64,000 bases of DNA from Pirellulales bacterium. Its GTDB lineage: Bacteria; Planctomycetota; Planctomycetia; Pirellulales; JAEUIK01. Below the pieces are notes generated by a model. That model worked only from the letters and a program-made list of their open reading frames with translations. It was not told the origin of the DNA and ran no database searches. Position 1 is the first letter of the stretch. Every line of letters starts with the position of its first letter. This document shows positions 52,034 through 60,238 of the stretch, piece after piece. The position numbers and the translations under genes are program-made. The stretch covers positions 41,615-105,614 of the forward strand of contig JAIESQ010000011.1 of the NCBI GenBank assembly GCA_019745975.1. Direction: 5' to 3'.

Positions 52034-53338
52034 TTACTGTGATGTTGTCCAGAGCGCGATCAAGCCATCGGCTATCGAGCCTCGCCAATTCAAGTAGTCG
52101 TGTGCGCCGTTGTATTCGGTGTAACCGGTGATCTCATAGCCTTTGGCGGTCAACACATCTCGCAAGTGTCGATGGTCAATATGCACGCTCTCCAGCAATC
52201 CTGATTCGAGAAAAAACCGGATCTGCTTGCGCGGCGAATTCGCGAATTGACGAGCTATCCATTCCCGTTCGCGCGACGGATCGTCTTCGGCAAACCCGTC
52301 GTCGGGGCTCCAGCCCAACGACGCAGACTGGGACAGTACATTGCCAACCAGTTCAGGGTGACGAAACGCAAAGTAGATCGAAGCCAGTCCCCCCGCGCTC
52401 GACCCGGTGATCACGACTTGCCGAGGGTCAACGGCTACATGGTTCCGTTGTCGGACCCAGGGGAACAACTCCTCCGCCAGGAATCTGGCAAAGTCTGAAT
52501 CGCAGGATAGTTCGCGGTTGCGCGCGTCAGGCGGGTTGCCGACCAGTACCGCGACCACGGGCGGGATTTTTCCGAAATGGATCAGGTTGTCCAGAATCGT
52601 CGGAAGCGGAAGGACCGTGGTATACGACTCTCGATCGAACGCGATCAGCATCGGGTAGGGCTTGGCCGCCGGATCGTAAGACGACGGTCGATAAACGGTA
52701 ATCTGGCGATCGTTGGCAAGAATCTGGCTGTGCAGTTTTTCGGTCTGCAGACTTCCCCTGGACACATCGGGTTGACGCCTGATCCACGGTTGCTGTGGCG
52801 CCTTGTCCAATTCGACAAGGGATGCGTAGTAGTTGGCTCGTGGATTGAGTGGATCTCGCAGCAGTCGTGCTGCGCGAGCCTTGATTGCAGCCGCGTTGTT
52901 CCAGTCTGGCACGGTTAGCGGGTCGTTCGGCGCAAACAAGTAGGTGGTTCGCAAGTCGTTGCGCATCCGCATGGTGATGTACCACACGTTCGTGTCCCTC
53001 AGGCGGCTCAAGCGGTTGTCGCACGGATGGCCTGCCGCGATTCCTGCGGCCAGAATCACGTTTTGCGTAGCGTCGTCTCCCTTCCAAACAAACGTCAACC
53101 AAACGTGGTCCTGCTGCCCCTCCAACGGTTCGACGAGGGGAGTTGTGTTCTTCTTCATCTCCGCCCAGAAGGCGTCGACGGCGGAGTGATCCCCGGCGGT
53201 CACGGCCTCGGCAAGTTGGCGGAGGCGCGGGCTGCGAATCCCGGCATCGGCGGACGCAGGCGCCGCACCACAAGCATGAGCACCTAGCGCGGTCATCAGG
53301 GCAGCGCAATAGCGAAGCCACAAAGTCCACGACGTCAT
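52034..53338 (-). CDS. Secreted enterochelin-esterase-like alpha/beta hydrolase
   Basis: 434 residues from the ATG at 53338, with a signal peptide (MTSWTLWLRYCAALMTALGA, cut after CGAAPASA). Residues 60-190 resemble the Fes N-terminal domain (HVWLTFVWKGDDATQNVILA, RLSRLRDTNVWYITMRMRND). The esterase domain starts at YRPSSYDPAAKPYPMLIAFD. The nucleophile is in VVITGSSAGGLASIYFAFRH, and VAVLVGNPPDARNRELSCDS is typical of the Fes/IroE group. The catalytic His is probably in YNGAHDYLNWRGS. Members split trilactone siderophores; the real substrate is not shown by the sequence. No siderophore genes are nearby. Confidence 0.85.
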   Translation of the reverse strand: MTSWTLWLRYCAALMTALGAHACGAAPASADAGIRSPRLRQLAEAVTAGDHSAVDAFWAEMKKNTTPLVEPLEGQQDHVWLTFVWKGDDATQNVILAAGIAAGHPCDNRLSRLRDTNVWYITMRMRNDLRTTYLFAPNDPLTVPDWNNAAAIKARAARLLRDPLNPRANYYASLVELDKAPQQPWIRRQPDVSRGSLQTEKLHSQILANDRQITVYRPSSYDPAAKPYPMLIAFDRESYTTVLPLPTILDNLIHFGKIPPVVAVLVGNPPDARNRELSCDSDFARFLAEELFPWVRQRNHVAVDPRQVVITGSSAGGLASIYFAFRHPELVGNVLSQSASLGWSPDDGFAEDDPSREREWIARQFANSPRKQIRFFLESGLLESVHIDHRHLRDVLTAKGYEITGYTEYNGAHDYLNWRGSIADGLIALWTTSQ

Positions 53339-53613
53339 CGATAACGCCTCCCGACTTGTGCAGACTTATTGATAGCTGTGCTGTAAATGAACCAACTGGA
53401 GCGATTTAGAACAGGGCTCCCGGCCTTCCGCTGGTCGGTCGGGCGTGATTCTCCGCGCAGCAAGGAATACGATGAATGCCGCGCTGCAAAATGCGCTGCA
53501 GCAAGTGCCGGAAATGGCTGGCAACGGCTCGCACGAACAACCAGGGGGTTCGGCGGAACTCCCGTGCTCGCTAGTGATTGCGACGAGTTGCGGAATCCTG
53601 CTCGATGGGCGAA

Positions 53614-53687
53614 TGGGCGGCACAGGACTCGAACCTGTGACTTCCACCGTGTGAGGATGGCGCTCTAACCAACTGAGCTAGCCGCCC
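53614..53687 (-). tRNA. tRNA-Val (anticodon CAC)
   Basis: 74 bases fold to a cloverleaf. The acceptor is GGGCGGC/GCCGCCC with discriminator A. The D-arm is GCTCAGTTGGTTAGAGC. The anticodon stem is CCATC/GGTGG (with one T-G pair), loop CTCACAC, anticodon CAC. The T-arm is ACAGGTTCGAGTCCTGT. No CCA is encoded. Confidence 0.93.
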
Positions 53688-53708
53688 GGGCGCGCTGGCG
53701 CGAGTTCG

Positions 53709-53737
53709 TTTCTACCAGCAGAACTACACTGAGACAA
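53709..53737 (-). promoter_or_regulatory. Possible promoter of tRNA-Val
   Basis: On the minus strand TTGTCT (53732-53737) and TAGAAA (53709-53714) are 17 bases apart, and the second ends about 21 bases before the tRNA. Both are weak matches to sigma-70 boxes. Confidence 0.4.
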
Positions 53738-53815
53738 GCCGCTGCCGGGGCCAGGTTCGCGCGGCGACTACGCTGCCCGTGCAAAGATATCACCGCAAGT
53801 GGGCAGCCTGAACAA

Positions 53816-54166
53816 CTAGGCCGTCGCGGTGTCGGATGTCGCGGCTGTCTCCGGCCGGGGCTCGCTCTTGGGCGGCTCGAACTTCGGCGCGGTGGGCTCG
53901 TCGCGGTCTTCGAGTTCCTGATACCGGGCCGCCGAGCTGCGCGTACTCGTACTGGAGATGTTCCCGGCGTTGCGGATCTCGTCCTCGATCCCCTGCATCC
54001 CTTTCTTGAACTCCATCAAGCTCTTGCCCAGCGAGCGACCGACTTCCGGCAGGCGCTTGCCAAACAACAACACCGCCACGACGCCGATGATGATCCACTC
54101 GCTGGTGCCGACCCCGCCGACAAACGGCAAGAAGCCCAGCGGCCCACTAAGAACATCCGACAACAT
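53816..54166 (-). CDS. tatA: TatA/TatB-type twin-arginine translocase subunit
   Basis: 116 residues from the ATG at 54166. A short N-terminal helix (GTSEWIIIGVVAVLLFGKRL) is followed by the amphipathic helix with GRSLGKSLMEFKKGMQGIED and an acidic Glu/Pro-rich tail. The FG (Phe-Gly) hinge is LLFGKRLPEVGRS. It is the second of two tandem TatA-like genes, so the two may have different roles. No tatC is in the window. The Tat system would carry, for example, the DUF1501 protein encoded at 5595. Confidence 0.88.
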   Translation of the reverse strand: MLSDVLSGPLGFLPFVGGVGTSEWIIIGVVAVLLFGKRLPEVGRSLGKSLMEFKKGMQGIEDEIRNAGNISSTSTRSSAARYQELEDRDEPTAPKFEPPKSEPRPETAATSDTATA

Positions 54167-54255
54167 GGCACGCTACTCCCGTCGATCTTGCGGCGCTGTC
54201 ACGTGCGCTCGCCCAATCGCGAACAGTTGCTTGAGCGACGCCGATCACCGCAAGG

Positions 54256-54474
54256 CTATTCGTCGCGCGGAACCTTTTCGCGATCAAGCTTGCGAGTTTC
54301 GCTCTCGCTATCCTCTTCGACCCCTTGAATCCCCTTTTTGAACTCGGTGATTCCCAGGCCCAGCGAGCGCATCACGCTCGGTAGCCGATTGCCAAACAAC
54401 AGCAAGATCACGACACCGATCACCAGCAGCTCTGTTCCCCCGACACCAAACATGGCAACAAGCGGCGTGAACAT
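54256..54474 (-). CDS. tatA: TatA-type twin-arginine translocase subunit
   Basis: 72 residues from the ATG at 54474 (MFTPLVAMFGVGGTELLVIG); ATG at 54453 is an alternative. Hydrophobic helix, FG hinge (LLLFGNRLPSVMRSLG) and amphipathic helix with ITEFKKGIQGVEEDSE. It is the shorter of two adjacent homologues. The gap to the second is 89 bases. A frame running far upstream of the ATG, through the tandem repeat array to 55587, is not coding. Confidence 0.88.
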   Translation of the reverse strand: MFTPLVAMFGVGGTELLVIGVVILLLFGNRLPSVMRSLGLGITEFKKGIQGVEEDSESETRKLDREKVPRDE

Positions 54475-54754
54475 GGCTGGCTCTTTTCCCAAAAAGGCGA
54501 CGCGCGCAAGGCACACGCGCCGGAGCAACTCGTGGCGAAGGCGGGCAATGCGAGCTCGTTGTCGAGCAAGGAATTGCCAACGGCGCGATCCCTCTCCCGA
54601 CAAATTCATTCTAGTGACGCCCCCAGGGGTGGTCAAACCGCCGGTCGCCCCGGGTGCGATCATGGATTGTGGGGTTATTCTGGATTTTACGCTGGAGTCG
54701 TGCTTCGCACGCCCTGTGAGTGCTTGCCGTTCTGTAGCCGAGGTCTTTTTGTAG

Positions 54755-54773
54755 CCGGGGTCAGTGACCCCGG
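54755..54773. repeat. Perfect palindrome CCGGGGTCA-G-TGACCCCGG
   Basis: A 9-bp arm on each side of one G, bounded by TAG...; the right flank continues to CCGGCTACA. It stands directly before the tandem array and may be another REP-like type. Confidence 0.65.
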
Positions 54774-54798
54774 ACCAGCCTCGCAGAGTCCGGCTACA

Positions 54799-55050
54799 GC
54801 CGTAGGGTGCGTGAAACGCACCATCACGCAACCAGAAGCCGTAGGGTGCGTGAAACGCACCATCGCGCAGCCGAGCCGTAGGGTGCGTGAAACACCATCG
54901 CGCAGCCGAGCCGTAGGGTGCGTGAAACGCCATCGCGCAGCCAAGCCGTAGGGTGCGTGAAACGCCATCGCGCAGCCAAGCCGTAGGGTGCGTGAAACGC
55001 CATCGCGCAGCCAAGCCGTAGGGTGCGTGAAACGCACCATCACGCAACCA
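54799..55050. repeat. Tandem array, seven copies of a 35-39-bp palindromic unit
   Basis: Copies of GTAGGGTGCGTGAAACGC-(AC)-CATC... start at 54802, 54841, 54878, 54913, 54948, 54983 and 55018. Copies 1, 2 and 7 carry the full hairpin GGTGCGT-GAA-ACGCACC; copies 3-6 have lost two bases of the right arm. The last four steps are exactly 35 bases, which fits amplification of one mutated unit. Confidence 0.85.
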
Positions 55051-55079
55051 AGTGCAACGAACTACTGCGTCGTAGGCCC

Positions 55080-55832
55080 TCACCAGCGATCGCGATGCAA
55101 GCGCCCTGCCAACGGCAACCTTGTTTTCCTCATCCCCGAATTGTCGGCGTAACCGACCGGCACGACCAGCACCACCGTCTGGCTCGACGGTATTCCCAGC
55201 ACCCGCCGAACCGCGTGTTCGCCGAATCCCTCCATCGGGCACGTCGTCAGTCCGGCGGCTTCCGCGGCCAGCATGAACACCATCGCCGACAGCGATACTT
55301 GTTTCGCCAGCCAGTAGCTCTTGTGAACTGCCTGCACCTTGGGAATTGGCACGAAGCGTTCGGCCACGAAGGCCACCACCGCTTTCCATAACCAGCCGAT
55401 TCCCAGCGGGCCTTGATCGAAACTCAGCGGCACGCCTTTGCGCATCAGGTTCTCGTAGGCCTGATCGATGGCGCCGGCCGCGCGGTCTTGTTCTAGCACG
55501 CGCTCGAAATGGTTTTCCAGCACGCGCCGATCGCCGGTGAAGACCACGGTCGCGCCCGCTTCGAGCACCTGCCGCTGGTTCATGCAAGCCGGGCAGAGCT
55601 GCGCTTTCACCTGTGGATCGGTCACGACCACAAAATGGGTCGGCTGCAGATTGAAACCGCTGGGCGCCCAGCGGGCGGCCTCCAGCAGTTCATCCAGGAG
55701 CGCCGCTGGCACCGGATCGGGCCGAAAATGGCGGGTTGACCGTCGCGCGCGAACCAGCTCCAGGAACGACGTCAGGCCCGAGCTGCTCGCACGGGGTTCC
55801 GCAGTCGGCAGCTCGCAAGTGGCTCCGCGCAT
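55080..55832 (-). CDS. Nitroreductase family protein
   Basis: 250 residues from the ATG at 55832. The FMN-binding start RARRSTRHFRPDPVPAALLD is followed by AARWAPSGFNLQPTHFVVVT. The late part contains AAEAAGLTTCPMEGFGEHAV and RRVLGIPSSQTVVLVVPVGY. It reduces nitro groups, quinones or flavins; the substrate is not known. A ~25-residue N-terminal extension precedes the domain. The gene is monocistronic beside the repeat array. Confidence 0.85.
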   Translation of the reverse strand: MRGATCELPTAEPRASSSGLTSFLELVRARRSTRHFRPDPVPAALLDELLEAARWAPSGFNLQPTHFVVVTDPQVKAQLCPACMNQRQVLEAGATVVFTGDRRVLENHFERVLEQDRAAGAIDQAYENLMRKGVPLSFDQGPLGIGWLWKAVVAFVAERFVPIPKVQAVHKSYWLAKQVSLSAMVFMLAAEAAGLTTCPMEGFGEHAVRRVLGIPSSQTVVLVVPVGYADNSGMRKTRLPLAGRLHRDRW

Positions 55833-56070
55833 CGTGCACCTCGCGGTCGATATCGTAGGTCGTCTCGCGACGCAGCGGTTTGCCGGGCCGGGTGCCCCGT
55901 TCCGCTCGGGATCAGGCGATGATTCCTACCCGCCTAAGCGCAAACCGGACGTGGGCGCTACAGAACCGGTGGACTCACCCGATTGCAGACGATTAGGGTC
56001 ACCCCTTGCGTGCGCATGGTCCCGTGGCCTTGCCGTTTCGTGGCCTGGGGCCAGACAGGCGTTCGCATCA

Positions 56071-56709
56071 CTAGGACAGCAGAAAGTGCATCGACCAGGG
56101 CACGCCCGATTCTCGCTCGAGAAAAGCATGCAGCGCTTGCACCTGCGGGTGGTCTTTCAGGATCGCGAAGTACTCGTCCAGGTTCGTAGGGCAGCCGTAG
56201 GCCCCGAGTGTGACCTGGCAGTTCGTTTCCGCGACCGTGTAGTCGCCGTCTCGGTCAGGAATTGAGCTCGGCCCGACCCAGATAGCGGAATCCCACGGTC
56301 CCAAGTAGTTACTCGCCAGTTCCTTGGGAACCCATTCGAGGCTGTTCGCCAGCCGCCGAGCCCAGGCGCCGTAGTGGCCAATCAGAAACAATGTGCAACA
56401 TGCTGGTTCGGCTCTCCATATTTCAAAGGCTCTCTCGACTGAAATATCCGTGTAAAAGTAACCCTTGCCTATGGATTGCGACTCGATGAGCGCCTGCTCT
56501 TCGGGAGTTACATCCGCGTCAAGCTGATCCAAATAGTTAACGTTAGTATCCCAAGACCGAGGGCGATCCCAGTAGAGTGGTAAGGGATTGCCAGAAACGA
56601 TGTACAGCTTGTTTGCTTCGAGAAACGAAAACACCTGCTCCAGGAAATCCCTGGATGGCTCCCAAGTGGCCCCACCCGCGACTAAATGAAGCGTTGTCGA
56701 TTGCGACAT
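56071..56709 (-). CDS. Putative immunity protein of the second toxin cassette
   Basis: 212 residues from the ATG at 56709, 12 bases behind the stop of the toxin cassette. It has no signal peptide and no recognised domain: FSFLEANKLYIVSGNPLPLY, RSWDTNVNYLDQLDADVTPE, FLIGHYGAWARRLANSLEWV. The composition is acidic, and the DNA is less GC-rich than the surrounding genes. Position and size suggest an immunity protein for the nuclease-like tip upstream; this is inference. The first genes to its left are unrelated, so the cluster ends here. Confidence 0.55.
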   Translation of the reverse strand: MSQSTTLHLVAGGATWEPSRDFLEQVFSFLEANKLYIVSGNPLPLYWDRPRSWDTNVNYLDQLDADVTPEEQALIESQSIGKGYFYTDISVERAFEIWRAEPACCTLFLIGHYGAWARRLANSLEWVPKELASNYLGPWDSAIWVGPSSIPDRDGDYTVAETNCQVTLGAYGCPTNLDEYFAILKDHPQVQALHAFLERESGVPWSMHFLLS

Positions 56710-56721
56710 AGATACTGCGGG

Positions 56722-59103
56722 TTATTGCCAGGGATTTCCCGGGTTGTCGAGGTTCGGCAGCAGCTTGTGATAAACGAAGTGCCCAAGAATGAGGCTCGTG
56801 CCCACATCGGTGAAGCCTCCCGTCACTTCGTCGAGGTATTGCTTGAGCAGACTTGCAGCCTCAGCACCGTGCAAAAGCCTGTCGTTGGGGTTTGTCGCCG
56901 CCTTGGTGGCCAATAGCTCTATTCGGAACTCTTCCAACAGCGGATCGGAGTCGGCGCTGTGCACAATCGCGTAGGCTGATATCGCACCGGCTCCGATTGC
57001 AGCCAGCACCTGAAGACTCCGCAGGTACTTGGGATTCGGCACCAACGAGCCAGTGCTCTGTTGGTATTTTAACCTGGTGCCAGTTACCTGAATGTCCGTG
57101 CCGTCGGTCTGTAGGCTCTGAAGTCTGACACGCTGTGCTTCTTTAACGGTGCCGCCAGCGGACGTCTTGATTTCGTAGATTCGAGTCTTATTTGTATCCA
57201 GGATGTCTCCCACCTTGGGCCGGTAGTTGCCCTTGAAGTAGATGACGTCAACTTGCGTGGCGCCGTTCCTCCCGCTCGGTGCGTTCAATGACAGAATCTG
57301 CTTTGTATTGTCATCAACCAGTACGTCGGTTTTCCAACGATTGGCCTTGCCCCACCGCTGTGCGTTTATCCTCTCCGACGCGCGGCGATGAACCTCCTTG
57401 CCGAACTCGCCGCTGTCAGCAGGGTTCGTTGGCCGCCAGCCTTCGGCGTCCATTTCGTCGACGACCTTTTTGATTATCTCCGCGAAGGTCTGATTCGCCT
57501 GCATCAACTTCTTAGCCGCGCCGGATGGCTTCTTGCCACTCGGGTTGTACTCAATGACAACCTCATCACCGGACAGCGGCACCACGATCGCCGAACCAAT
57601 TACGTCGCTGGGCAGCGCGGTAAAAATGTGCTCGCGCTCCGTGGCCAGGCTGGCGTGCTGCCAGTCGACGTAGTCGAGCAGGACATTTCCGCCGACGTCC
57701 GCGCCCGTGTCTCCCCATTCGATGCCGAAGCGGGCGCCAGCGGCGCTGGCAACGACCGCCACGATCACGCCATCCACGCGGATGGTGGCTTGCGCGCCGC
57801 CTACGTCCCAAGATACGCGGAGCGTGTGGAAATTGCCGTCGTCAAGATTGCCCGCGCTGCCCACACTTGTCGGTAGTGGGACTACCGTCCGCACGCCGCC
57901 TGGGTATAGCACCAGGGAGTCTGGCCGTATGCCGATCTCCCAATGCTGAGCGGAGTCGCCCAGCAGCAGCTTGAATGCGCCATCGCTGCTTTGCGGATCG
58001 TACCCCAGAAGCTTGAAGCGCGCCTCGACGTCGGTTGCCTTCTGAGGTTCCCAGTAACGAGCGTCCGACAGTTTCGCGCTATAGGTCGTGTTGCCGGCCA
58101 GAGTGTTGATTTGCAGAGAATTGGCATCGACGGACACGACCGGCGAGCCGCTCTGCTGCACGAGCCAAGTGATCGGGCTTGCCAGAATGTCGTCGGGCAG
58201 AAAGATGCCGGGATAGCGATAGCTGGACTCGAACTCGAGTTCGCCAGTTACGGGCTGGTTGGCCGCGATGATGGGCAAATCGTCCGCGTCGACGACAGCA
58301 AATGGATTGGGCGTCGTGTAATAGCTGGCTGTACGCACGATCGGAATCGCGGTGCCATCGACCGTGATCTGACTGAATCCGGCGCGCGGATCGTAAACGT
58401 TGACAACGTAAGTTTGCCAAGCCCCGTATGCCTGGGCTTCGTCGGAGCCGCTCGCGGGCTTTGGCGGCCCCGTCTGGCTGAAACCGAACGTTTCGTAGGC
58501 GGGCAGGCCATCGTGGTTGTCGGCCAGGATTTCGATTCTTGTCGACGTGATGCGAACGCGATCCTCTACCCAAACCGTCGGGCTGGCAAGGTCGCCCGTC
58601 GGATAGACCCGCACGGTCACAGCCTGGTCGGCCGTGATGGCACTTGGGTTGAGCGCCTCGACGTAGAGAGTCTTGACGCGCGTGGTGAATCCAAGCTGTT
58701 GCGCGGTGTAGACGCCTGCCGGCACAAAGTCGCCGCCGGAGAGAATCGAATAGGCTGACCGAGCAACATCGGCGTCCTTGCTCCAAATTCGCAAGTGCCC
58801 GTCGCTGGGACGAGTGAAATAGCTAAGGTCCGTCGAGGGTGGGAACGGACTTGGGTCGGAATCGTCGTAGGTCAAGACAATCTTGGCAACATTGAGATCT
58901 ACGCCTTCCGGCAGTTCAACGACCAGGGACACAAACCGGCTGCCGGCCGACGTGTCGTCGATGGTGTTGCTGGACGCCCAATTAAACCCATCCGCCCAAT
59001 CGATGATGCCATCGTTGGCGTATCTGCTCTGGCCTCTCGCCTGTTCCGACGTTTTGTCTCCTGGCGGTGCGCTGCCTGGCTTGCACAGGACGCTCTCGAT
59101 CAA
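56722..59103 (-). CDS. Orphan polymorphic toxin cassette with PD-(D/E)XK-like nuclease tip
   Basis: 793 residues. The only start is a TTG at 59103 that overlaps the preceding stop, and there is no signal peptide, so this looks like a displaced C-terminal cassette. Residues 30-210 (NDGIIDWADGFNW, SDGHLRIWSKDADVARSAYS, LSGGDFVPAGVYTAQQ) are homologous to part of the giant protein next door. Residues 350-490 resemble a concanavalin/LamG-like domain (DGNFHTLRVSWDVGGAQATI). Then comes FGKEVHRRASERINAQRWGK, with TQVDVIYFKG and RIYEIKTSAGG, fitting Asp...Glu-x-Lys of a PD-(D/E)XK nuclease. A hydrophobic segment (LQVLAAIGAGAISAYAIV) and about 90 more residues end it. Confidence 0.65.
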   Translation of the reverse strand: MIESVLCKPGSAPPGDKTSEQARGQSRYANDGIIDWADGFNWASSNTIDDTSAGSRFVSLVVELPEGVDLNVAKIVLTYDDSDPSPFPPSTDLSYFTRPSDGHLRIWSKDADVARSAYSILSGGDFVPAGVYTAQQLGFTTRVKTLYVEALNPSAITADQAVTVRVYPTGDLASPTVWVEDRVRITSTRIEILADNHDGLPAYETFGFSQTGPPKPASGSDEAQAYGAWQTYVVNVYDPRAGFSQITVDGTAIPIVRTASYYTTPNPFAVVDADDLPIIAANQPVTGELEFESSYRYPGIFLPDDILASPITWLVQQSGSPVVSVDANSLQINTLAGNTTYSAKLSDARYWEPQKATDVEARFKLLGYDPQSSDGAFKLLLGDSAQHWEIGIRPDSLVLYPGGVRTVVPLPTSVGSAGNLDDGNFHTLRVSWDVGGAQATIRVDGVIVAVVASAAGARFGIEWGDTGADVGGNVLLDYVDWQHASLATEREHIFTALPSDVIGSAIVVPLSGDEVVIEYNPSGKKPSGAAKKLMQANQTFAEIIKKVVDEMDAEGWRPTNPADSGEFGKEVHRRASERINAQRWGKANRWKTDVLVDDNTKQILSLNAPSGRNGATQVDVIYFKGNYRPKVGDILDTNKTRIYEIKTSAGGTVKEAQRVRLQSLQTDGTDIQVTGTRLKYQQSTGSLVPNPKYLRSLQVLAAIGAGAISAYAIVHSADSDPLLEEFRIELLATKAATNPNDRLLHGAEAASLLKQYLDEVTGGFTDVGTSLILGHFVYHKLLPNLDNPGNPWQ

Positions 59104-59882
59104 GACTCCACAATTCGTCCGCTGAGCCAGAACGTGCCAGCCACGACGCCTCCCACCACCGGAGCGGTGCCCGTCACCAGCTTCGGCGCGACCACGACAT
59201 CGAACGTGCCGCTGAGTGATTGGATGTGCAGGTGATAGAATTCAATCTGGGTTACGGGGTTCTTCAGCAAGCTCGCGGCCAACACATGGCCCGTCAGCAT
59301 CGCTTCCGAACGAGGTGGATTGACGGGCTGACCATCGGGGCGGAACAAGCCCGAGGGAATGAACGCCTCGGTCGCCAACTTGGAGAGCGGATTACTCGGC
59401 TGTGCAAATTCATCGTCGCTTGCGAACGTCAAAAGCTGATGCGCGAAGGCTGCAATTTGCATCGTGACAACCGACGGCATCGGCAACGCCGCAGCGGTGA
59501 CGCTGAAATCGGGCAGGTTCACTTGCAGCGGATACATGCCAGGCGATTGGCCCGCTTCGGACAACGGTTTCGGCTCGGCCCAACCGTAAATCGCGCCGTC
59601 GAGTGGTGCGTGCGGATCAAGCACTTTGCGGCCGACACCCACGCGCAACCGTCCCTGACCTGAAAAATGGGGGTTGCAGCCGATCAATTGGCGCTGTGGG
59701 TTCGCCTGCACCCACGCCTCCACGCCCTCACCTGGCGCCCAATGGATATAAAAGCCACTAACTGTTTCGATTGGTGTACCCGAGTTGGCGGCCAACTCCA
59801 TGAACTTCTCGAATCCCTCGTGGGTTTCAAGTGGAAATCCAATGCAATTGAAGTGGCCCGCCATCACTTGTACAGCTACCAT
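59100..59882 (-). CDS. Putative immunity-associated protein (GHFNCIGFP family)
   Basis: 260 residues from the ATG at 59882 (or 254 from the ATG at 59864). GHFNCIGFPLETHEGFEKFM opens the protein; later IHWAPGEGVEAWVQANPQRQ, GCNPHFSGQGRLRVGVGRKV, AFAHQLLTFASDDEFAQPSN, FIPSGLFRPDGQPVNP and a last GGVVAGTFWLSGRIVES. I remember similar ~250-residue proteins next to toxins and other secreted proteins in several phyla, without a known role. It overlaps the CPCC gene before it by 7 bases and the toxin cassette after it by 4, so all are translationally coupled. Immunity for the first toxin is possible. Confidence 0.6.
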   Translation of the reverse strand: MVAVQVMAGHFNCIGFPLETHEGFEKFMELAANSGTPIETVSGFYIHWAPGEGVEAWVQANPQRQLIGCNPHFSGQGRLRVGVGRKVLDPHAPLDGAIYGWAEPKPLSEAGQSPGMYPLQVNLPDFSVTAAALPMPSVVTMQIAAFAHQLLTFASDDEFAQPSNPLSKLATEAFIPSGLFRPDGQPVNPPRSEAMLTGHVLAASLLKNPVTQIEFYHLHIQSLSGTFDVVVAPKLVTGTAPVVGGVVAGTFWLSGRIVES

Positions 59883-60223
59883 TGTGGCTTCGATGCGTCG
59901 TCGGTTGATTGTTTCGTTGAGTGTTTCGCTGGATCAAGCGGCGACTCGTCACGGCGCGGCAGCGGTTTCCAATGTGGATCCCGTTGAAACCGGGCCGTCC
60001 TTATTTCGATCGGATCGGCGATTCGCGCGAAGCCAGGATCGGCAGCGCTATATTCTTGAAAATTGATCTGAGCTTGTCGCAAAGTCACGTCGCCGTTCGG
60101 GCCCAAAGAGTCTGGGTCGTCTTCTTGCCAACAACTATGTTCCCATCCACACACCGTACAGCCTTCCCACTCTCCACAAATCGTCAGATATCCACAAACT
60201 GGGCACGGACGTAGCTGGTCCAT
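59876..60223 (-). CDS. CPCC-type cysteine-rich zinc-ribbon protein (probable immunity protein)
   Basis: 115 residues from the ATG at 60223, 15 bases after the stop of the giant toxin. MDQLRPCPVCGYLTICGEWE and GCTVCGWEHSCWQEDDPDSL show two Cys pairs for one zinc, as in the cysteine-rich CPCC family. GPNGDVTLRQAQINFQEY is also typical of it. That family is recurrent next to polymorphic toxins and is regarded as immunity-like. AAGG-type ribosome-binding sequence lies upstream. It is therefore the best candidate for the antidote of the 60239 toxin tip. Confidence 0.7.
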   Translation of the reverse strand: MDQLRPCPVCGYLTICGEWEGCTVCGWEHSCWQEDDPDSLGPNGDVTLRQAQINFQEYSAADPGFARIADPIEIRTARFQRDPHWKPLPRRDESPLDPAKHSTKQSTDDASKPQW

Positions 60224-60238
60224 GGTGATAACCTTGCT

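Larger units (their letters stand above)
54475..55079. other. Repeat-rich intergenic region
   Basis: 605 bases between the tatA start and the nitroreductase stop. It holds a perfect 19-bp palindrome (54755-54773), the seven-copy array (54799-55050), and no protein-coding frame: the open frames here are artefacts of the array. The tatA promoter should be between about 54475 and 54700. Confidence 0.6.

Noticed and set aside
53387..53668. Small plus-strand genes across tRNA-Val
   Set aside because: They run through the tRNA antisense and have no recognisable start context.
54799..55050. CRISPR array
   Set aside because: Units are contiguous, without unique spacers, and no cas genes are near.
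54475..55587. Long minus-strand frame with repeated FHAPYG and RTLRLGCAM segments
   Set aside because: It is only the translation of the tandem palindromic array joined to the antisense of the nitroreductase gene; the real gene in that frame is the short tatA.
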